The notes: generated by a model from the sequence alone, not told the origin. 64,000 bases of DNA from Actinotalea lenta (GCF_030586465.1 NZ_JAUQYP010000002.1:190279-254278), one strand, 5' to 3'; shown: positions 43,608-53,445, counted from the stretch's first letter. Numbers and translations are program-made.

Positions 43608-44615
43608 ATGGCGAATCTCCGGGCAGGGCTCGTCGGCCTCGGGATGATGGGCCGCCACCATGGCCGCGTCCTCGGCAGCCTCGAGGGTGTGGACCTGGTG
43701 GGTGTCGCGGACGCGGACGGCGACCCGCACGGTGTCGCCAGCGGTCGCCCGCTTCTGCGGGACGTCGAAGAACTGATCGCGCTCGGCCTCGACTACTGTG
43801 TCGTCGCCGTTCCGACCATCCACCATGAGCCCGTGGCGATGGCTCTCGCCGAGGCCGGCATCCATGCGCTGATCGAGAAGCCCGTGACGCACGACGGGCC
43901 ATCGGCGCGGCGGGTGGCCGAGGCGTTCACGTCGCGTGGCCTGATCGGTGGCGTCGGCCACATCGAGCGCTACAACCCGGCGCTGCAGAGCGCGCGGGCC
44001 CGGATCGCCGCCGGCGAGCTGGGCACGGTCTACCAGGTGACGACGCGCCGCCAGGGCCCCTTCCCGGCGCGCATCGCCGACGTCGGCGTGGTCAAGGACC
44101 TTGCGACGCACGACATCGACCTGACCGCTTGGGTCACCCAGCGGGACTTCACGTCGATCGGCGCGCACACCGTCTTCACCAGCGGCCGCGAGCACGAGGA
44201 CCTCGTCGCGGCGACCGGTCAGCTCGCGGACGGTACGGCGACGAACCACCTGGTGAACTGGTTGTCTCCCCTCAAGGAGCGGGTGACCACGATCACGGGG
44301 GAGAAGGGCGCGTTCGTCGCCGACACCCTGACGGCCGACCTCACCCTTTACGTGAACGGTTCGGTCAGGGTCACGCGGGACGAGATCGCGCAGTTCCGCG
44401 GCGTCTCGGAGGGTGACGTGATCCGATTCGCGATCGCGAAGCCCGAACCGCTACGGGTGGAGCATGAGAACTTCCGGGACGCCGTGTTGGGCAAGCCAGC
44501 GGACATCGTCACGCTCGAGCAGGGGATGGCGACGCTCGCGGTCGCGGAGGCGATGATCGAGTCGGCGAACACCGGTCGTACGGTCGCCATCGCGCACCGA
44601 CCCCAGCGTGCCTGA
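43608..44615 (+). CDS. wbpB: Gfo/Idh/MocA oxidoreductase (WbpB-like)
   Basis: A 335-residue NAD-dependent sugar 3-dehydrogenase. Rossmann loop LVGLGMMGRHHGRVLGSL, conserved ALIEKPVT, GVGHIERYNPALQ and DLATHDIDL match the WbpB/WlbA group acting on UDP-GlcNAcA. ATG 43608 has AAGGCGGG nine bases upstream; GTG 43602, overlapping the stop of the aminotransferase gene, is an alternative. Completes the wbpD-A-E-B block. Confidence 0.9.
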   Translation: MANLRAGLVGLGMMGRHHGRVLGSLEGVDLVGVADADGDPHGVASGRPLLRDVEELIALGLDYCVVAVPTIHHEPVAMALAEAGIHALIEKPVTHDGPSARRVAEAFTSRGLIGGVGHIERYNPALQSARARIAAGELGTVYQVTTRRQGPFPARIADVGVVKDLATHDIDLTAWVTQRDFTSIGAHTVFTSGREHEDLVAATGQLADGTATNHLVNWLSPLKERVTTITGEKGAFVADTLTADLTLYVNGSVRVTRDEIAQFRGVSEGDVIRFAIAKPEPLRVEHENFRDAVLGKPADIVTLEQGMATLAVAEAMIESANTGRTVAIAHRPQRA

Positions 44616-44865
44616 CACGGTTCCGCACACGTACCGCCGCGATGCGGAGCAGGCAGCGAGGGCAAGCGCGACGCGCTGAGGTCCACATGACGGTTGGCAC
44701 GACGCGGCAGGGCGAGCAATGCCCGCCCCCCGTCCACAGTCCAGATGCGGACAGCCGCCGGATAGCATTGCGACGCGCCGCCACTCCGCAGCAGGCGGTG
44801 TGGGTGGGTCTTGTCCGCCGTCGGGTCCGGCCCGCGTGGGGCCCTGTGCCGGAAGGAGCGATCCT

Positions 44866-46188
44866 GTGACGCGCTCCCTCCTCGCGAGTGGCTTGAGTCG
44901 CACTCTGGGCCGTCTTTCGCACACCCGCCGAGGTGCGCTCACGATCCTGAGCGGGACCGCAGCGGGTCAGGTGCTCGCGCTGATCTCGGCACCGATCCTC
45001 TCGAGGCTCTACAGCCCCGCGAACTTCGGACTCTTCACGGTGATCTCCTCGGCGGTGACCGTCGTCGGAACGGTCGCCGCACTCCGGTTCGAGCTGGCGG
45101 TCCCGCTGCCCAAGGACGAACGCGACGCTCAGGCGCTGGTGGCGCTCGGGCTCGGTTCGACGGTTCTCAGTCTGATCGTGACCGGCACGCTCGTCGCCAC
45201 CATGGGAGACCGCATCGCGGCGCGCTTCGACGAAGCCGGGCTCATGCCGTGGCTCTGGGCACTGCCCGTCATCTCGGCCTTCATGGGGGCATACCTGCTT
45301 CTCAACCAGCTGGCGATCCGACATCGCCGATACAGTGCGATCGGCCGGCGGAACGTCCTGCAGTCGTCCGCCATGGTCGCCACACAGCTGGGTGCAGGGT
45401 TCCTTGGTCTCAAGACGGGTGGCCTCGTCGTGGGGCTCGGCATGGGCCAGGCCACCAGCGCAGTCAGCCTCGTCGCGGGATCGCAGCTCTTCACTGCAGA
45501 GGGGCGCGAAGGGAGAACGCCGGCGCGGCTGCGCGCGATGGCGAGGCGCTACCGCCGATTCCCGCTCATCCTCGCGCCGTCCGGCCTGCTCAACGTCATG
45601 GGGCTGCAGCTGCCGGTGATCCTGATCGCCTACTGGTACGGCAGCTCGGTTGCCGGCTGGATGGGTCTGACCCAGCGTGTGCTGTCGCTGCCGGTGATGC
45701 TCGTCGGCACCGCCATGGCCCAGGTGTACCTCGGCGAGCTCGCGCGTGCGGCGCACGACGAGCCTGGGCGCGCCCATCGTCTGTTCGTGTCCGCGAGCAG
45801 GCGGCTCTTCGCGGTCGGTGCGGCCGCCGCCGTCGCGGTCGTCGCGCTTGGTCCGTTCCTGTTCGGCCTCGTCTTCGGCTCGGAGTGGCGGACCAGCGGA
45901 CAGTACGCGCAGGCGCTTGCGGTCAGTCTGGCCGCGCAGCTGCTTGCCGTACCGGTCTCGCAGACGTTGATCGTGTTCGAGCGGCAGTTGCTGCAGCTTG
46001 CGTGGGACGCCGGGCGACTGGTCCTGATCGTGAGCGCGGTCGCCGCGACCTACTTCTCCGGGGGTTCGGCCCTCCACGCACTGTGGGCGTACGGCGTGGC
46101 CTCGGCCGTCGCGTACTCGGCGTCGTGGGGCATGTCCTACAGCACGATCAGGAGGAACGACCGCCCTCGCCCTGCTGTACCGAGCTAG
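44866..46188 (+). CDS. Polysaccharide flippase (Wzx/MATE-like, lipopolysaccharide biosynthesis protein)
   Basis: A 440-residue protein with 12 predicted TMs; its N-terminal LTILSGTAAGQVLALISAPILSRLYSPANFGLFTVISSA is the classic start of Wzx/RfbX and O-antigen translocases. It would flip undecaprenyl-linked repeat units to the outer face. GTG 44866 behind GGAAGGAG. The 250-bp gap before it holds no clear signal. Confidence 0.88.
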   Translation: MTRSLLASGLSRTLGRLSHTRRGALTILSGTAAGQVLALISAPILSRLYSPANFGLFTVISSAVTVVGTVAALRFELAVPLPKDERDAQALVALGLGSTVLSLIVTGTLVATMGDRIAARFDEAGLMPWLWALPVISAFMGAYLLLNQLAIRHRRYSAIGRRNVLQSSAMVATQLGAGFLGLKTGGLVVGLGMGQATSAVSLVAGSQLFTAEGREGRTPARLRAMARRYRRFPLILAPSGLLNVMGLQLPVILIAYWYGSSVAGWMGLTQRVLSLPVMLVGTAMAQVYLGELARAAHDEPGRAHRLFVSASRRLFAVGAAAAVAVVALGPFLFGLVFGSEWRTSGQYAQALAVSLAAQLLAVPVSQTLIVFERQLLQLAWDAGRLVLIVSAVAATYFSGGSALHALWAYGVASAVAYSASWGMSYSTIRRNDRPRPAVPS

Positions 46189-46242
46189 GGGTTCCTACTG
46201 GGGCCGTCATGGGGACGCCGGTCGCTCAACCGCTCGCCGGCC

Positions 46243-48090
46243 TCACGGCGGCCATGAGCTCGCATCCGCCGGAGTCCGGTGAGGTGCGAGTCGCCAGATC
46301 CGCATGTCGAACGCCGGTTCGGGGGCCTCTCGGCTGGCCGCGAGGGCGAAGTCCCCGGGGAAGTCGATGCCGCACTCGGCGAGAGCCGCCGCCACCCCGA
46401 CCGTCGAAGGGCCGTCCGAGACAGCGGTTCCGGGCTGCAGCACGAAGAGGTCCTTGGGAGGCCCTTTCCTGCAGGCGGACCGCACCGACGAAACGGAGAC
46501 GGGGAGATAGGACTCGATACGGGGGTTCGCGTAGCCGCTGTGGTTGAAGGCGTACAGCGCACCGGGAGACGAGATCGCGATCGTCGGGACACCGTCCGCG
46601 TGCAAGGACTTCCCGGCGTTCGACATCCAGTCCATCCACTCGGCCTCCCCCTTGGTCAGCAACATGCCGCGGAACTCGGGGGCCGACGTTGTTGTGTCCT
46701 GCGACCACAGCGAGGGCGTCCGGTACGGCTCATCTGCACTTGCCTTGACCGCGAGCGCGCTCATCAGGAGCAGGGTGCAGACGATGGCCACTGGGATCAC
46801 CTGTGCCGGGCTCCGAAGCGCCATGTCGTGCTCCGCCAGTAGCACGAGTGCGACGCCGAGGAGCACGGCCCAGAGCGTCGCTGCGAAGAGGAACTGGCCC
46901 GGAAGGTTGTTGTTCGTTCCGACGGCACTGATGAACGGGGCGGCCGTGAGCGCGATCCCGCCCGCAGCGACAGCGATCCTTCGGTGCGCCGCCGAGCCAT
47001 GCGTCGTGGCGCCCTCACCCCGCAGGACCAGCAGGCCGATGACGCCGGCCAGACCGAGGAAGACGATCAAGGCGCCGAGGTAGTCCCACACGCTGACCTT
47101 CGGCAGCCGGAGGAGCGCGACCACGAGGAGAGCCCCCAGGAGCCAGGACGCCCAGCGCCAGGCTCCGCCGCCCGAATGCCGGCGGGCCAGGCGTGCGGTC
47201 ACCATGGCAAGAGCGAAGAGGGCGAGTGCGGGCAGGACGGCCTTCCCGGCGTCGGCCAGGGTTCGGCCGTACATCGCGACCAGCTCCGAGATCGGATGGT
47301 CGAAGTCGGCCTGGGCCGATGGGTCGAGGAACAAGGACGTCACGTTGTGCCAGTAGGCGCGGATGGGGTACCCGCTGCCCCAGAGCAGGAGCAGCACCGC
47401 TGCCGCTCCAGCGCCGGCCGCGGTGCCCCGCTTCCACGCCCGAAAGGTGCTGTTCGGGACCAGGTAGATCAGCGCAAGCACCGCCGCGAACGCGACGCCG
47501 GAGGTGACCTTGGCGAACACCAGGAGCGCCGTTGCCGCTCCGAGCCCCAACCACACCGGCCACAGCGCCCGGGCTGCCAGTCGGGCGTCGGTTCCGGACA
47601 GGCCCCACGCGAGCGACAGCAGTGCCAGCGCGACGCCGATCTGGGACAGCCACGAAGCAAGTTCGTTGTGGCTGAGATAGCGCGGGGGATAGCTCCACGC
47701 CACGAAGGTGCCCACCTGAGCGATGAGGAGGACCGCCAGCCATCCCGAGCGTCCCACCGCGATGCTGAGCCTGCGCAGGATGGCCCGCGCGAGCAGGACG
47801 AGCGCCACGCTCAGGAGGACGTAACCCCCCAGTCGCATGATGCGCAGGGCAAGGACACTCTCGCCCGTCAGGACATAGAGCGGGTTCAGCAGGTGCTGGA
47901 ACCCCCACGGCTCACCGACGGCGACCCGGTTGCTCGCGATCATGACGTCGACGAAGGCCTCGTCCGTCCAGTCGAATCCGCGCGGGAGCGTCCAGACGAT
48001 GACGGCGTAGGCAACGAACGCCGTCGCCGCCATGAGGCCTAGCGGGAACAGGCGCAGGGCCTGGACGGCGCGGGAGCGCCAGACGCTCAT
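46243..48090 (-). CDS. Multi-spanning membrane protein, possibly GT-C-type glycosyltransferase
   Basis: A 615-residue protein with about 11-12 hydrophobic segments and a C-terminal soluble domain of roughly 130 residues (after LLLMSALAVKASADEPYRTPSL). The first extracytoplasmic loop carries an acidic motif, FDWTDEAFVDV, as in GT-C glycosyltransferases using polyprenyl donors, which suggests but does not prove such a role. Divergent from the CDP-glucose dehydratase gene. Specific donor unknown. Confidence 0.7.
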   Translation of the reverse strand: MSVWRSRAVQALRLFPLGLMAATAFVAYAVIVWTLPRGFDWTDEAFVDVMIASNRVAVGEPWGFQHLLNPLYVLTGESVLALRIMRLGGYVLLSVALVLLARAILRRLSIAVGRSGWLAVLLIAQVGTFVAWSYPPRYLSHNELASWLSQIGVALALLSLAWGLSGTDARLAARALWPVWLGLGAATALLVFAKVTSGVAFAAVLALIYLVPNSTFRAWKRGTAAGAGAAAVLLLLWGSGYPIRAYWHNVTSLFLDPSAQADFDHPISELVAMYGRTLADAGKAVLPALALFALAMVTARLARRHSGGGAWRWASWLLGALLVVALLRLPKVSVWDYLGALIVFLGLAGVIGLLVLRGEGATTHGSAAHRRIAVAAGGIALTAAPFISAVGTNNNLPGQFLFAATLWAVLLGVALVLLAEHDMALRSPAQVIPVAIVCTLLLMSALAVKASADEPYRTPSLWSQDTTTSAPEFRGMLLTKGEAEWMDWMSNAGKSLHADGVPTIAISSPGALYAFNHSGYANPRIESYLPVSVSSVRSACRKGPPKDLFVLQPGTAVSDGPSTVGVAAALAECGIDFPGDFALAASREAPEPAFDMRIWRLAPHRTPADASSWPP

Positions 48091-48416
48091 GCGCTAACCG
48101 CCCCAGGGCGCTTGCACGGCCGCCCGGGCACTGCCGGATCCGACACTCGCGCGCCCCGAGACGCGGGCAGAACCGAACCACCTACGACCACGTCACAGAC
48201 TCCCTGGTGTGCTGAACCGTATGCTAACGGGCCTGGAAGCGTGGCTCGGGACCCTGTCGAGGTGCCACGCCGTGGCCGGGCTTCCCGCGCGCGCCGAGCC
48301 CCACACGAGCGCGGCCTCCTGGTCTGGCGTCGTGCCGGCATCGTGGGCCCCTGCCCGCGCGTACTCTGCGCCTTGACTTCGCTCCAGGTGGCGACTGCTC
48401 CTCGAAAGGCCTGCGC
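48091..48416. other. Divergent intergenic region
   Basis: 326 bp between the start of the membrane protein gene (minus) and rfbG (plus). No credible ORF. TATGCT at 48220-48225 (CCGTATGCTAACGG, partly self-complementary) is the only AT-rich, -10-like site; no strong -35, operator or hairpin seen. Confidence 0.4.
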
Positions 48417-49460
48417 ATGCACTACCTCATCACCGGCCACACTGGGTTCAAGGGCGCCTGGCTTGTCGCATGGCTGCACAGCCTCGGCCATCAGGTCTCG
48501 GGTCTTGCCCTGGATCCGGTGCCTGGCGCTCTGTACTCGCGGGCGCGTCTGGACGAGCTGATGCAGGTCGACGCCCGAGGCGACGTGCGAGACGCCGCCT
48601 CGACGGCGCGGGTCCTCGAACGCGTGAAGCCGGACGTCGTCGTCCACCTGGCCGCGCAGGCCCTTGTCCGGGAGTCGTACCGGGACCCGCGGGGAACGTG
48701 GGAGACCAACGTGATGGGCACCCTCAATGTCCTCGAAGCGGTGGGGGCCACACCGAGCGTCAAGGCGCAGCTCGTGATCACGACCGACAAGGTCTACCGC
48801 AACGTGAACCAGATCTGGGGGTACCGAGAGCACGACGCACTCGGGGGCGACGATCCGTACTCCGCGTCCAAGGCCGCTGCCGACCTCCTGACCCAGTCGT
48901 GGATCGCCACAGCGGTGCCCCGGCCGCCGACAGCCATCGCCCGCGCCGGCAACGTCATCGGGGGAGGCGATGTCTGTGCCGACCGGCTGATGGTGGATCT
49001 TGTCACCGCCTGCTCGCGCGGAGAGCACGCACCCCTGCGCTTCCCTGGGGCGGTACGACCGTGGCAGCACGTGCTCGACTGCCTGGCCGGGTACCTGACC
49101 ATCATCGACCACCTCCTTGCGGGCGAGGCCGATGGCCAGGCGTACAACATCGGGCCCGGAGCTGACTCGTTCGTCACGGTCGAGTCCGTCGCGCGAGAGG
49201 TCGCGAACCTCTGGGGGGTACCTGGCGAACCCGTCCTCTCGACCGAAGCACACCCGGGTGAGGCAGGACTCCTGGCGCTGGATCCGCGCAAGGCAGAGCT
49301 GGCGCTGGGGTGGCGCAATCTCCTGCCTCTCCACGACGCCTTGGAGTGGACCGTCTCGTGGGAGAAGGACGTGCATTCCGGGAGTGATCCGCGCGAGAGG
49401 ATGCAGGCGCAACTGACCGCGTTCCGGGCACGTGGCGGGGCCGATCGTCGCTCCGCCTAG
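48417..49460 (+). CDS. rfbG: CDP-glucose 4,6-dehydratase
   Basis: A 347-residue SDR dehydratase giving CDP-4-keto-6-deoxyglucose. The RfbG-specific start YLITGHTGFKGAWLVAWLHSLGHQVSGLALDP binds NAD; VHLAAQALVRESYRDPRGTWETNVMGTLNVLEA and the YxxxK pair in DPYSASKAAAD follow, with GNVIGGGD. Its substrate comes from the cytidylyltransferase RfbF encoded at 55892-56668. Its TAG stop shares a CTAG palindrome with the stop of the convergent gene. Confidence 0.92.
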   Translation: MHYLITGHTGFKGAWLVAWLHSLGHQVSGLALDPVPGALYSRARLDELMQVDARGDVRDAASTARVLERVKPDVVVHLAAQALVRESYRDPRGTWETNVMGTLNVLEAVGATPSVKAQLVITTDKVYRNVNQIWGYREHDALGGDDPYSASKAAADLLTQSWIATAVPRPPTAIARAGNVIGGGDVCADRLMVDLVTACSRGEHAPLRFPGAVRPWQHVLDCLAGYLTIIDHLLAGEADGQAYNIGPGADSFVTVESVAREVANLWGVPGEPVLSTEAHPGEAGLLALDPRKAELALGWRNLLPLHDALEWTVSWEKDVHSGSDPRERMQAQLTAFRARGGADRRSA

Positions 49461-50527
49461 CGCCTCAGTCGCCGCGTGGCGCGGACCTGGCTCCGCGACG
49501 CCCCCCGAAGCGCCACGGTCGGATGCTTTGCCCTGTTGAGCCGGTCGGCCCCTGCACTCACGTCCGAGGCACGACCGGTGGGCTCGAAGTTGATCCGTTC
49601 GCGCTCGAACATCGGGGGTGCGGGACGTAGCTCGGTGTGGATGCTGATCACGTACTCGCCTGCGAGCCCGAGGAAGAACAGCTGGGTCCCGCCGAACAGG
49701 AAGGCGGCCACGATGAGCGTGGGGATTCCTGCTCCCGCGTTCGTGGAGTCTGTGGTGAAGAAGTACACGAGATTCCACAGGCCGATCCCGACCCCGAGGA
49801 TCGCCGCAAGCACGCCGATCAGCAACGCTGCGCGGATTGGCGCGCGTGCGGTCGAGACCAGGCCGTTGAGAGCTTGGTCGACGAGGTCAGGAAGCGAGTT
49901 CTTGGATCGCCCAGAAACCCGCTGACCCCACTCGTACGGAACGACGGCATACCGCGGGTCCGTCTGCGCCACGAGACCACGGACATATGGGTACGAACCG
50001 CCGACGCTGACGATCGAGTCGATGACGGAACGCCGAGCCAGCAAGAACTCGCCAGCGTTCCTTGGCGGCGCCTGGCCACCCGTCCTGCGGATCAGCCCGT
50101 AGTACGCGGCGCGAGCGAAGCGCAGGACGGGGTTCTCCCGACGGTTCGACCTCACCCCGTAGACCACGTCGACGTCGTCCCGCATCGCCCCGACTAGCTT
50201 GGGGATAGCGGCCGGAGGATCCTGGAGGTCTGCAGGCACCATGGGGATGACGAGGTCACCGCTGACGTGCCGCAGCCCGTTCGCGATGTTGCGGAACGGC
50301 CCGACGTTCCGCGAGTTGGCAATGACCTTGATCCTGCGGTCCGCCGAGGCCAACGACCTTAGGATCTCGAGAGTCCGATCCGTGCTGCTGTTGTCGCAGA
50401 ATATGTGCTCGTAGCGGTAGCCGGGGAGCTCCGCAGCCATGACCGACGCGATTTCTGAAGCGCAGCGCTCGACGTTGCCCTCTTCGTTGTAGCACGGCGT
50501 GACAATCGAGATCATCTGGTTCGCCAT
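49457..50527 (-). CDS. GtrB-like polyprenyl-phosphate glycosyltransferase (GT2)
   Basis: A 356-residue family 2 glycosyltransferase. ISIVTPCYNEEGNVERC, the nucleotide-binding DNSSTDRT, and VPADLQDPPAAIPKL form the GT-A core; two C-terminal TMs (AALLIGVLAAILGVGIGLWNLVYFF, IPTLIVAAFLFGGTQLFFLGLAGEYVI) give the DPM1/GtrB layout that loads a sugar on undecaprenyl phosphate. A GtrA-like protein is encoded at 55386-55895. ATG 50527 chosen over GTG 50533 by ribosome-binding site spacing. Confidence 0.9.
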   Translation of the reverse strand: MANQMISIVTPCYNEEGNVERCASEIASVMAAELPGYRYEHIFCDNSSTDRTLEILRSLASADRRIKVIANSRNVGPFRNIANGLRHVSGDLVIPMVPADLQDPPAAIPKLVGAMRDDVDVVYGVRSNRRENPVLRFARAAYYGLIRRTGGQAPPRNAGEFLLARRSVIDSIVSVGGSYPYVRGLVAQTDPRYAVVPYEWGQRVSGRSKNSLPDLVDQALNGLVSTARAPIRAALLIGVLAAILGVGIGLWNLVYFFTTDSTNAGAGIPTLIVAAFLFGGTQLFFLGLAGEYVISIHTELRPAPPMFERERINFEPTGRASDVSAGADRLNRAKHPTVALRGASRSQVRATRRLRR

Positions 50528-50608
50528 GCTCACCCTCTCTGTGTCGGTCGATTGCCGCCCGTTGGGCGCAGCTCCAGCAGAGACAGATGTGCCGGGTACC
50601 CTTGGCCG

Positions 50609-51562
50609 GTGACGATACTAGTGCTGGGGGCCTCGGGCTTTCTCGGTGCCTGGACCGTCCGAGCCCTCAAGGCCGCGGGTGCCGCCCCCGTCGCCCTCGT
50701 CCGCCCCAGCAGCGCTCTCGCGCGGATCGACGGCCTCGTCGACGTGCTGGCGGTCGACGAGGTGTCATGGCCGCATGCCATCGCCGACCTGCGCCCGAGT
50801 GTGGTCGTCTCGCTGGACTGGATGGGCGTCCGTGGAGGGTCGCGGGACGATCCCTCTCAGCAGGAGAACGTCGCGCGCATCCGCAGCACGGCCCAGGCCG
50901 CGTCGCGTGCCGGTGCCGCCCGGTTCGTCGGTGTGGGCAGCCAGGCCGAGTACGGCCCCCGCGACGCGCCGGTGGACGAGGCCGCCGCGCTCGCGCCCGT
51001 GACCGCCTACGGGCGGGCCAAGGTGGCCGCCGCGGAGGCCACCCGCGCGGTGTGCGCAGAGACCGGGATGGACTGGGTCTGGGCGCGGGTGTTCTCGACC
51101 TACGGCCCGCTGGACCACCCGTACTGGCTTCTTCCCAGGGTCGGCGATGCTTTGATGGCCGGCGAGAGCGTTGCCCTGACCGCAGGTGAGCAGCGATGGA
51201 GCTACCTCTACGGTCCCGACGCGGGCGCGGCGCTCGCCGCTCTCGCGACCCACGCCGACGTGCACGGGGTCGTGAACGTCGGGCATCCGGATGCACCACG
51301 ACTGCGCGACACCGTCGAGACCTTCGCCACCCACTTCCCCGGGGGTGGACCACTCCGGTTCGGCGCCATCCCGTACTCCGCGAACCAGGTGATGAGGCTC
51401 CAGCCGAAGACGGGCAGGCTGGCTGCGCTCGGATGGCGGCCTTCGGTGGCTCTGGAGGACGGCCTTGCCGAGACGGCGGCATGGCTCCAGGGGAAGGACG
51501 TGACGGACCGGCTCACGGGTGTGCCCCTCCCGCGCAGGTACGCGACGCAGACGTCCGCGTAA
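50609..51562 (+). CDS. NAD-dependent epimerase/dehydratase (SDR)
   Basis: A 317-residue extended SDR protein: ILVLGASGFLGAWTVRAL, then FVGVGSQAEYG, the YxxxK pair in VTAYGRAKVAAAE and WARVFSTYGPLDHPYWLLP. Probably a 4-ketoreductase or epimerase of a CDP-sugar, by position beside rfbG and the transketolase pair. A -10 TACCCT at 50597-50602 lies six bases before the GTG, so the transcript is probably leaderless. Confidence 0.85.
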   Translation: MTILVLGASGFLGAWTVRALKAAGAAPVALVRPSSALARIDGLVDVLAVDEVSWPHAIADLRPSVVVSLDWMGVRGGSRDDPSQQENVARIRSTAQAASRAGAARFVGVGSQAEYGPRDAPVDEAAALAPVTAYGRAKVAAAEATRAVCAETGMDWVWARVFSTYGPLDHPYWLLPRVGDALMAGESVALTAGEQRWSYLYGPDAGAALAALATHADVHGVVNVGHPDAPRLRDTVETFATHFPGGGPLRFGAIPYSANQVMRLQPKTGRLAALGWRPSVALEDGLAETAAWLQGKDVTDRLTGVPLPRRYATQTSA

Positions 51563-51615
51563 CCTCGCGGCATAGAGTGCAGCCGACGCGCGCCGGCGGC
51601 GAAGAGGATGACAAG

Positions 51616-52452
51616 GTGGTTGTGATCGACAGTCAGGACCTGGCACGGGCGGCTCGAGTCAGTGCCGTGCGCGCCACGCACCGCGGGAAGTCGTCACACA
51701 TCGGCTCGTGCCTCTCTGTGATCGACATCCTTGCCGTCCTCTACAGCGGAGTGGCCCGCGTCAGGCCCGAGGCACCCGAGGATCCCGCTCGCGACATCGT
51801 CATCCTCTCCAAGGGCCACGCCGCCGCGGGCCTCTACTCCGTCCTCGCACATTCGGGGTTCTTTCCACTCGAGTGGCTTGCGGACTTCTCGTTGGACGGG
51901 TCCCGGCTCGGTGGCCACGTCACCAGCACCGCGGTGCCCGGGGTCGAGCTCTCGACGGGATCCCTCGGGCACGGGCTCCCGTTCGGCGTCGGTCTCGCGC
52001 TGGCCGCAAAGCGCACAGGCGCCCCACGGAAGGTCTTCGTCGTGATGTCCGACGGAGAGTGCGACGAGGGCACGACGTGGGAGTCGGCCCTGCTCGCGGC
52101 TCACCACGGCCTGGACAACCTCGTCGTCGCGGTCGACCGCAACCACCTCCAGTCGCTCGCCGACACGGAGCAGACGTTGCGCCTTGAGCCGTTCGCCGAG
52201 AAGTGGAGCGCCTTCGGGTGGGAGGTCCTCACCGTGGACGGTCATGACCACGATGGCCTGAGGAGCGCGCTGGACACGCCTCGGGAGTCCGCCAGCGGAG
52301 AGCAACGACCACGCGTCGTCATCTGCGAGACGGTCAAGGGGAAGGGCGTCTCCTTCATGGAGAACCAGGTGCTGTGGCACTACCGGTCGCCCGATGACAA
52401 GGCGCTGGCCACCGCGCTCTCGGAACTGCTGCCCGGCGCGGAGGACCGATGA
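51616..52452 (+). CDS. Transketolase N-terminal subunit
   Basis: A 278-residue thiamine diphosphate-binding half of a split transketolase. The TPP/Mg motif reads SDGECDEGTTWESALLAAHHGLDNLVVAVDRN, with catalytic histidines around SKGHAAAGLYSVL and STGSLGHGLPFGVGLALAAK. GTG 51616 has AGAGGA seven bases upstream. It overlaps the C-terminal subunit gene by 4 bp. In a sugar locus with CDP-4-keto-6-deoxyglucose genes it probably adds a two-carbon unit to a keto sugar, not pentose phosphate metabolism. Confidence 0.9.
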   Translation: MVVIDSQDLARAARVSAVRATHRGKSSHIGSCLSVIDILAVLYSGVARVRPEAPEDPARDIVILSKGHAAAGLYSVLAHSGFFPLEWLADFSLDGSRLGGHVTSTAVPGVELSTGSLGHGLPFGVGLALAAKRTGAPRKVFVVMSDGECDEGTTWESALLAAHHGLDNLVVAVDRNHLQSLADTEQTLRLEPFAEKWSAFGWEVLTVDGHDHDGLRSALDTPRESASGEQRPRVVICETVKGKGVSFMENQVLWHYRSPDDKALATALSELLPGAEDR

Positions 52453-53411
52453 GAGACGCCTTCCTCGACGAGCTCTCGGCCCTCGCACGCGAGGACGACC
52501 GCGTCTTTCTGATCGTGGGCGACCTCGGCTTCTCGGTCATCGAGGACTTCGCGGCGGAGTTTCCCGACAGGTTCCTCAACGTGGGCGTCGCGGAGCAGAC
52601 GATGATCGGCGTCGCCGCCGGGCTGGCCGCGAGTGGATATCGGGTGTTCGTCTACTCGATCGGCAACTTCCCGACCATGCGGTGCCTGGAGCAGATCCGC
52701 AACGACGTCTGCTACCACGAACGGTCCGTGACGGTGGTGGCCGTCGGCGCCGGCTTCAGCTACGGCCCCATGGGCTACACCCACCACGCCATCGAGGATG
52801 TCGCTGTCATGCGGGCGCTACCTCGGATGACGGTGCTCAGTCCCGCCGACGCGGTCGAGGCGCGTGTGCTGACGCGCTACGCGGCAGGTCTCGAAGGCCC
52901 TTGCTACCTGCGGCTCGGGAAGAACGGGGAGCCGCGGCTGCACCAGGCGCCGTTGGACGTTGACGAGGCGGTGGGCGGCCAGGTGCTCTGCGAGGGCGAC
53001 GACGTCACGGTGCTCGCGACGGGTTCTATCGCAAGCCTCGCGGTGGAGGCGGCCGACCTCCTTCGTGGGCGGGGCATCGCCGCGCGAGTCGTGTCGGTCC
53101 CCGTGATCGAGCCACTCCCCGAGTCCGTCCTTGACCAGGCCAGAGGCACTGCTGGAATCGTGACGCTCGAGGAGCACTCGGCACGCGGCGGCCTTGGTTC
53201 AGCCGTCCTCGAGACCGCTGCCAGGATGAGGATGACCCTGCCGGTCACGGTGATGGGGACCGATGACAGCGCCCTGGGCCGACACGTCGGGACCACCGCC
53301 TACATGCGTGCGATGAACGGCCTGACGGTCCAGTCGGTGGCCGACGCGGCTGCGTCTCTCGCCCGGGCCGACGGCCCCTCGAACCTCAGCCCTGGGTCTC
53401 CCAGAGCTTGA
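52449..53411 (+). CDS. Transketolase C-terminal subunit
   Basis: A 320-residue pyrimidine-binding and C-terminal half. The catalytic glutamate is in FLNVGVAEQTMIGVAAGLAASGYRVFVYSIGNFPTMRCLEQIRND; SYGPMGYTHHAIEDVAVMRALPRM and the swivelling C-terminal domain (DVTVLATGSIASLAVEAADLL, IVTLEEHSARGGLGSAV) complete the fold. ATGA overlap with the N-terminal subunit gene. Confidence 0.92.
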   Translation: MRDAFLDELSALAREDDRVFLIVGDLGFSVIEDFAAEFPDRFLNVGVAEQTMIGVAAGLAASGYRVFVYSIGNFPTMRCLEQIRNDVCYHERSVTVVAVGAGFSYGPMGYTHHAIEDVAVMRALPRMTVLSPADAVEARVLTRYAAGLEGPCYLRLGKNGEPRLHQAPLDVDEAVGGQVLCEGDDVTVLATGSIASLAVEAADLLRGRGIAARVVSVPVIEPLPESVLDQARGTAGIVTLEEHSARGGLGSAVLETAARMRMTLPVTVMGTDDSALGRHVGTTAYMRAMNGLTVQSVADAAASLARADGPSNLSPGSPRA

Positions 53412-53445
53412 TGCACTCCGCACCCTCTTCTACGACGGGACCACA

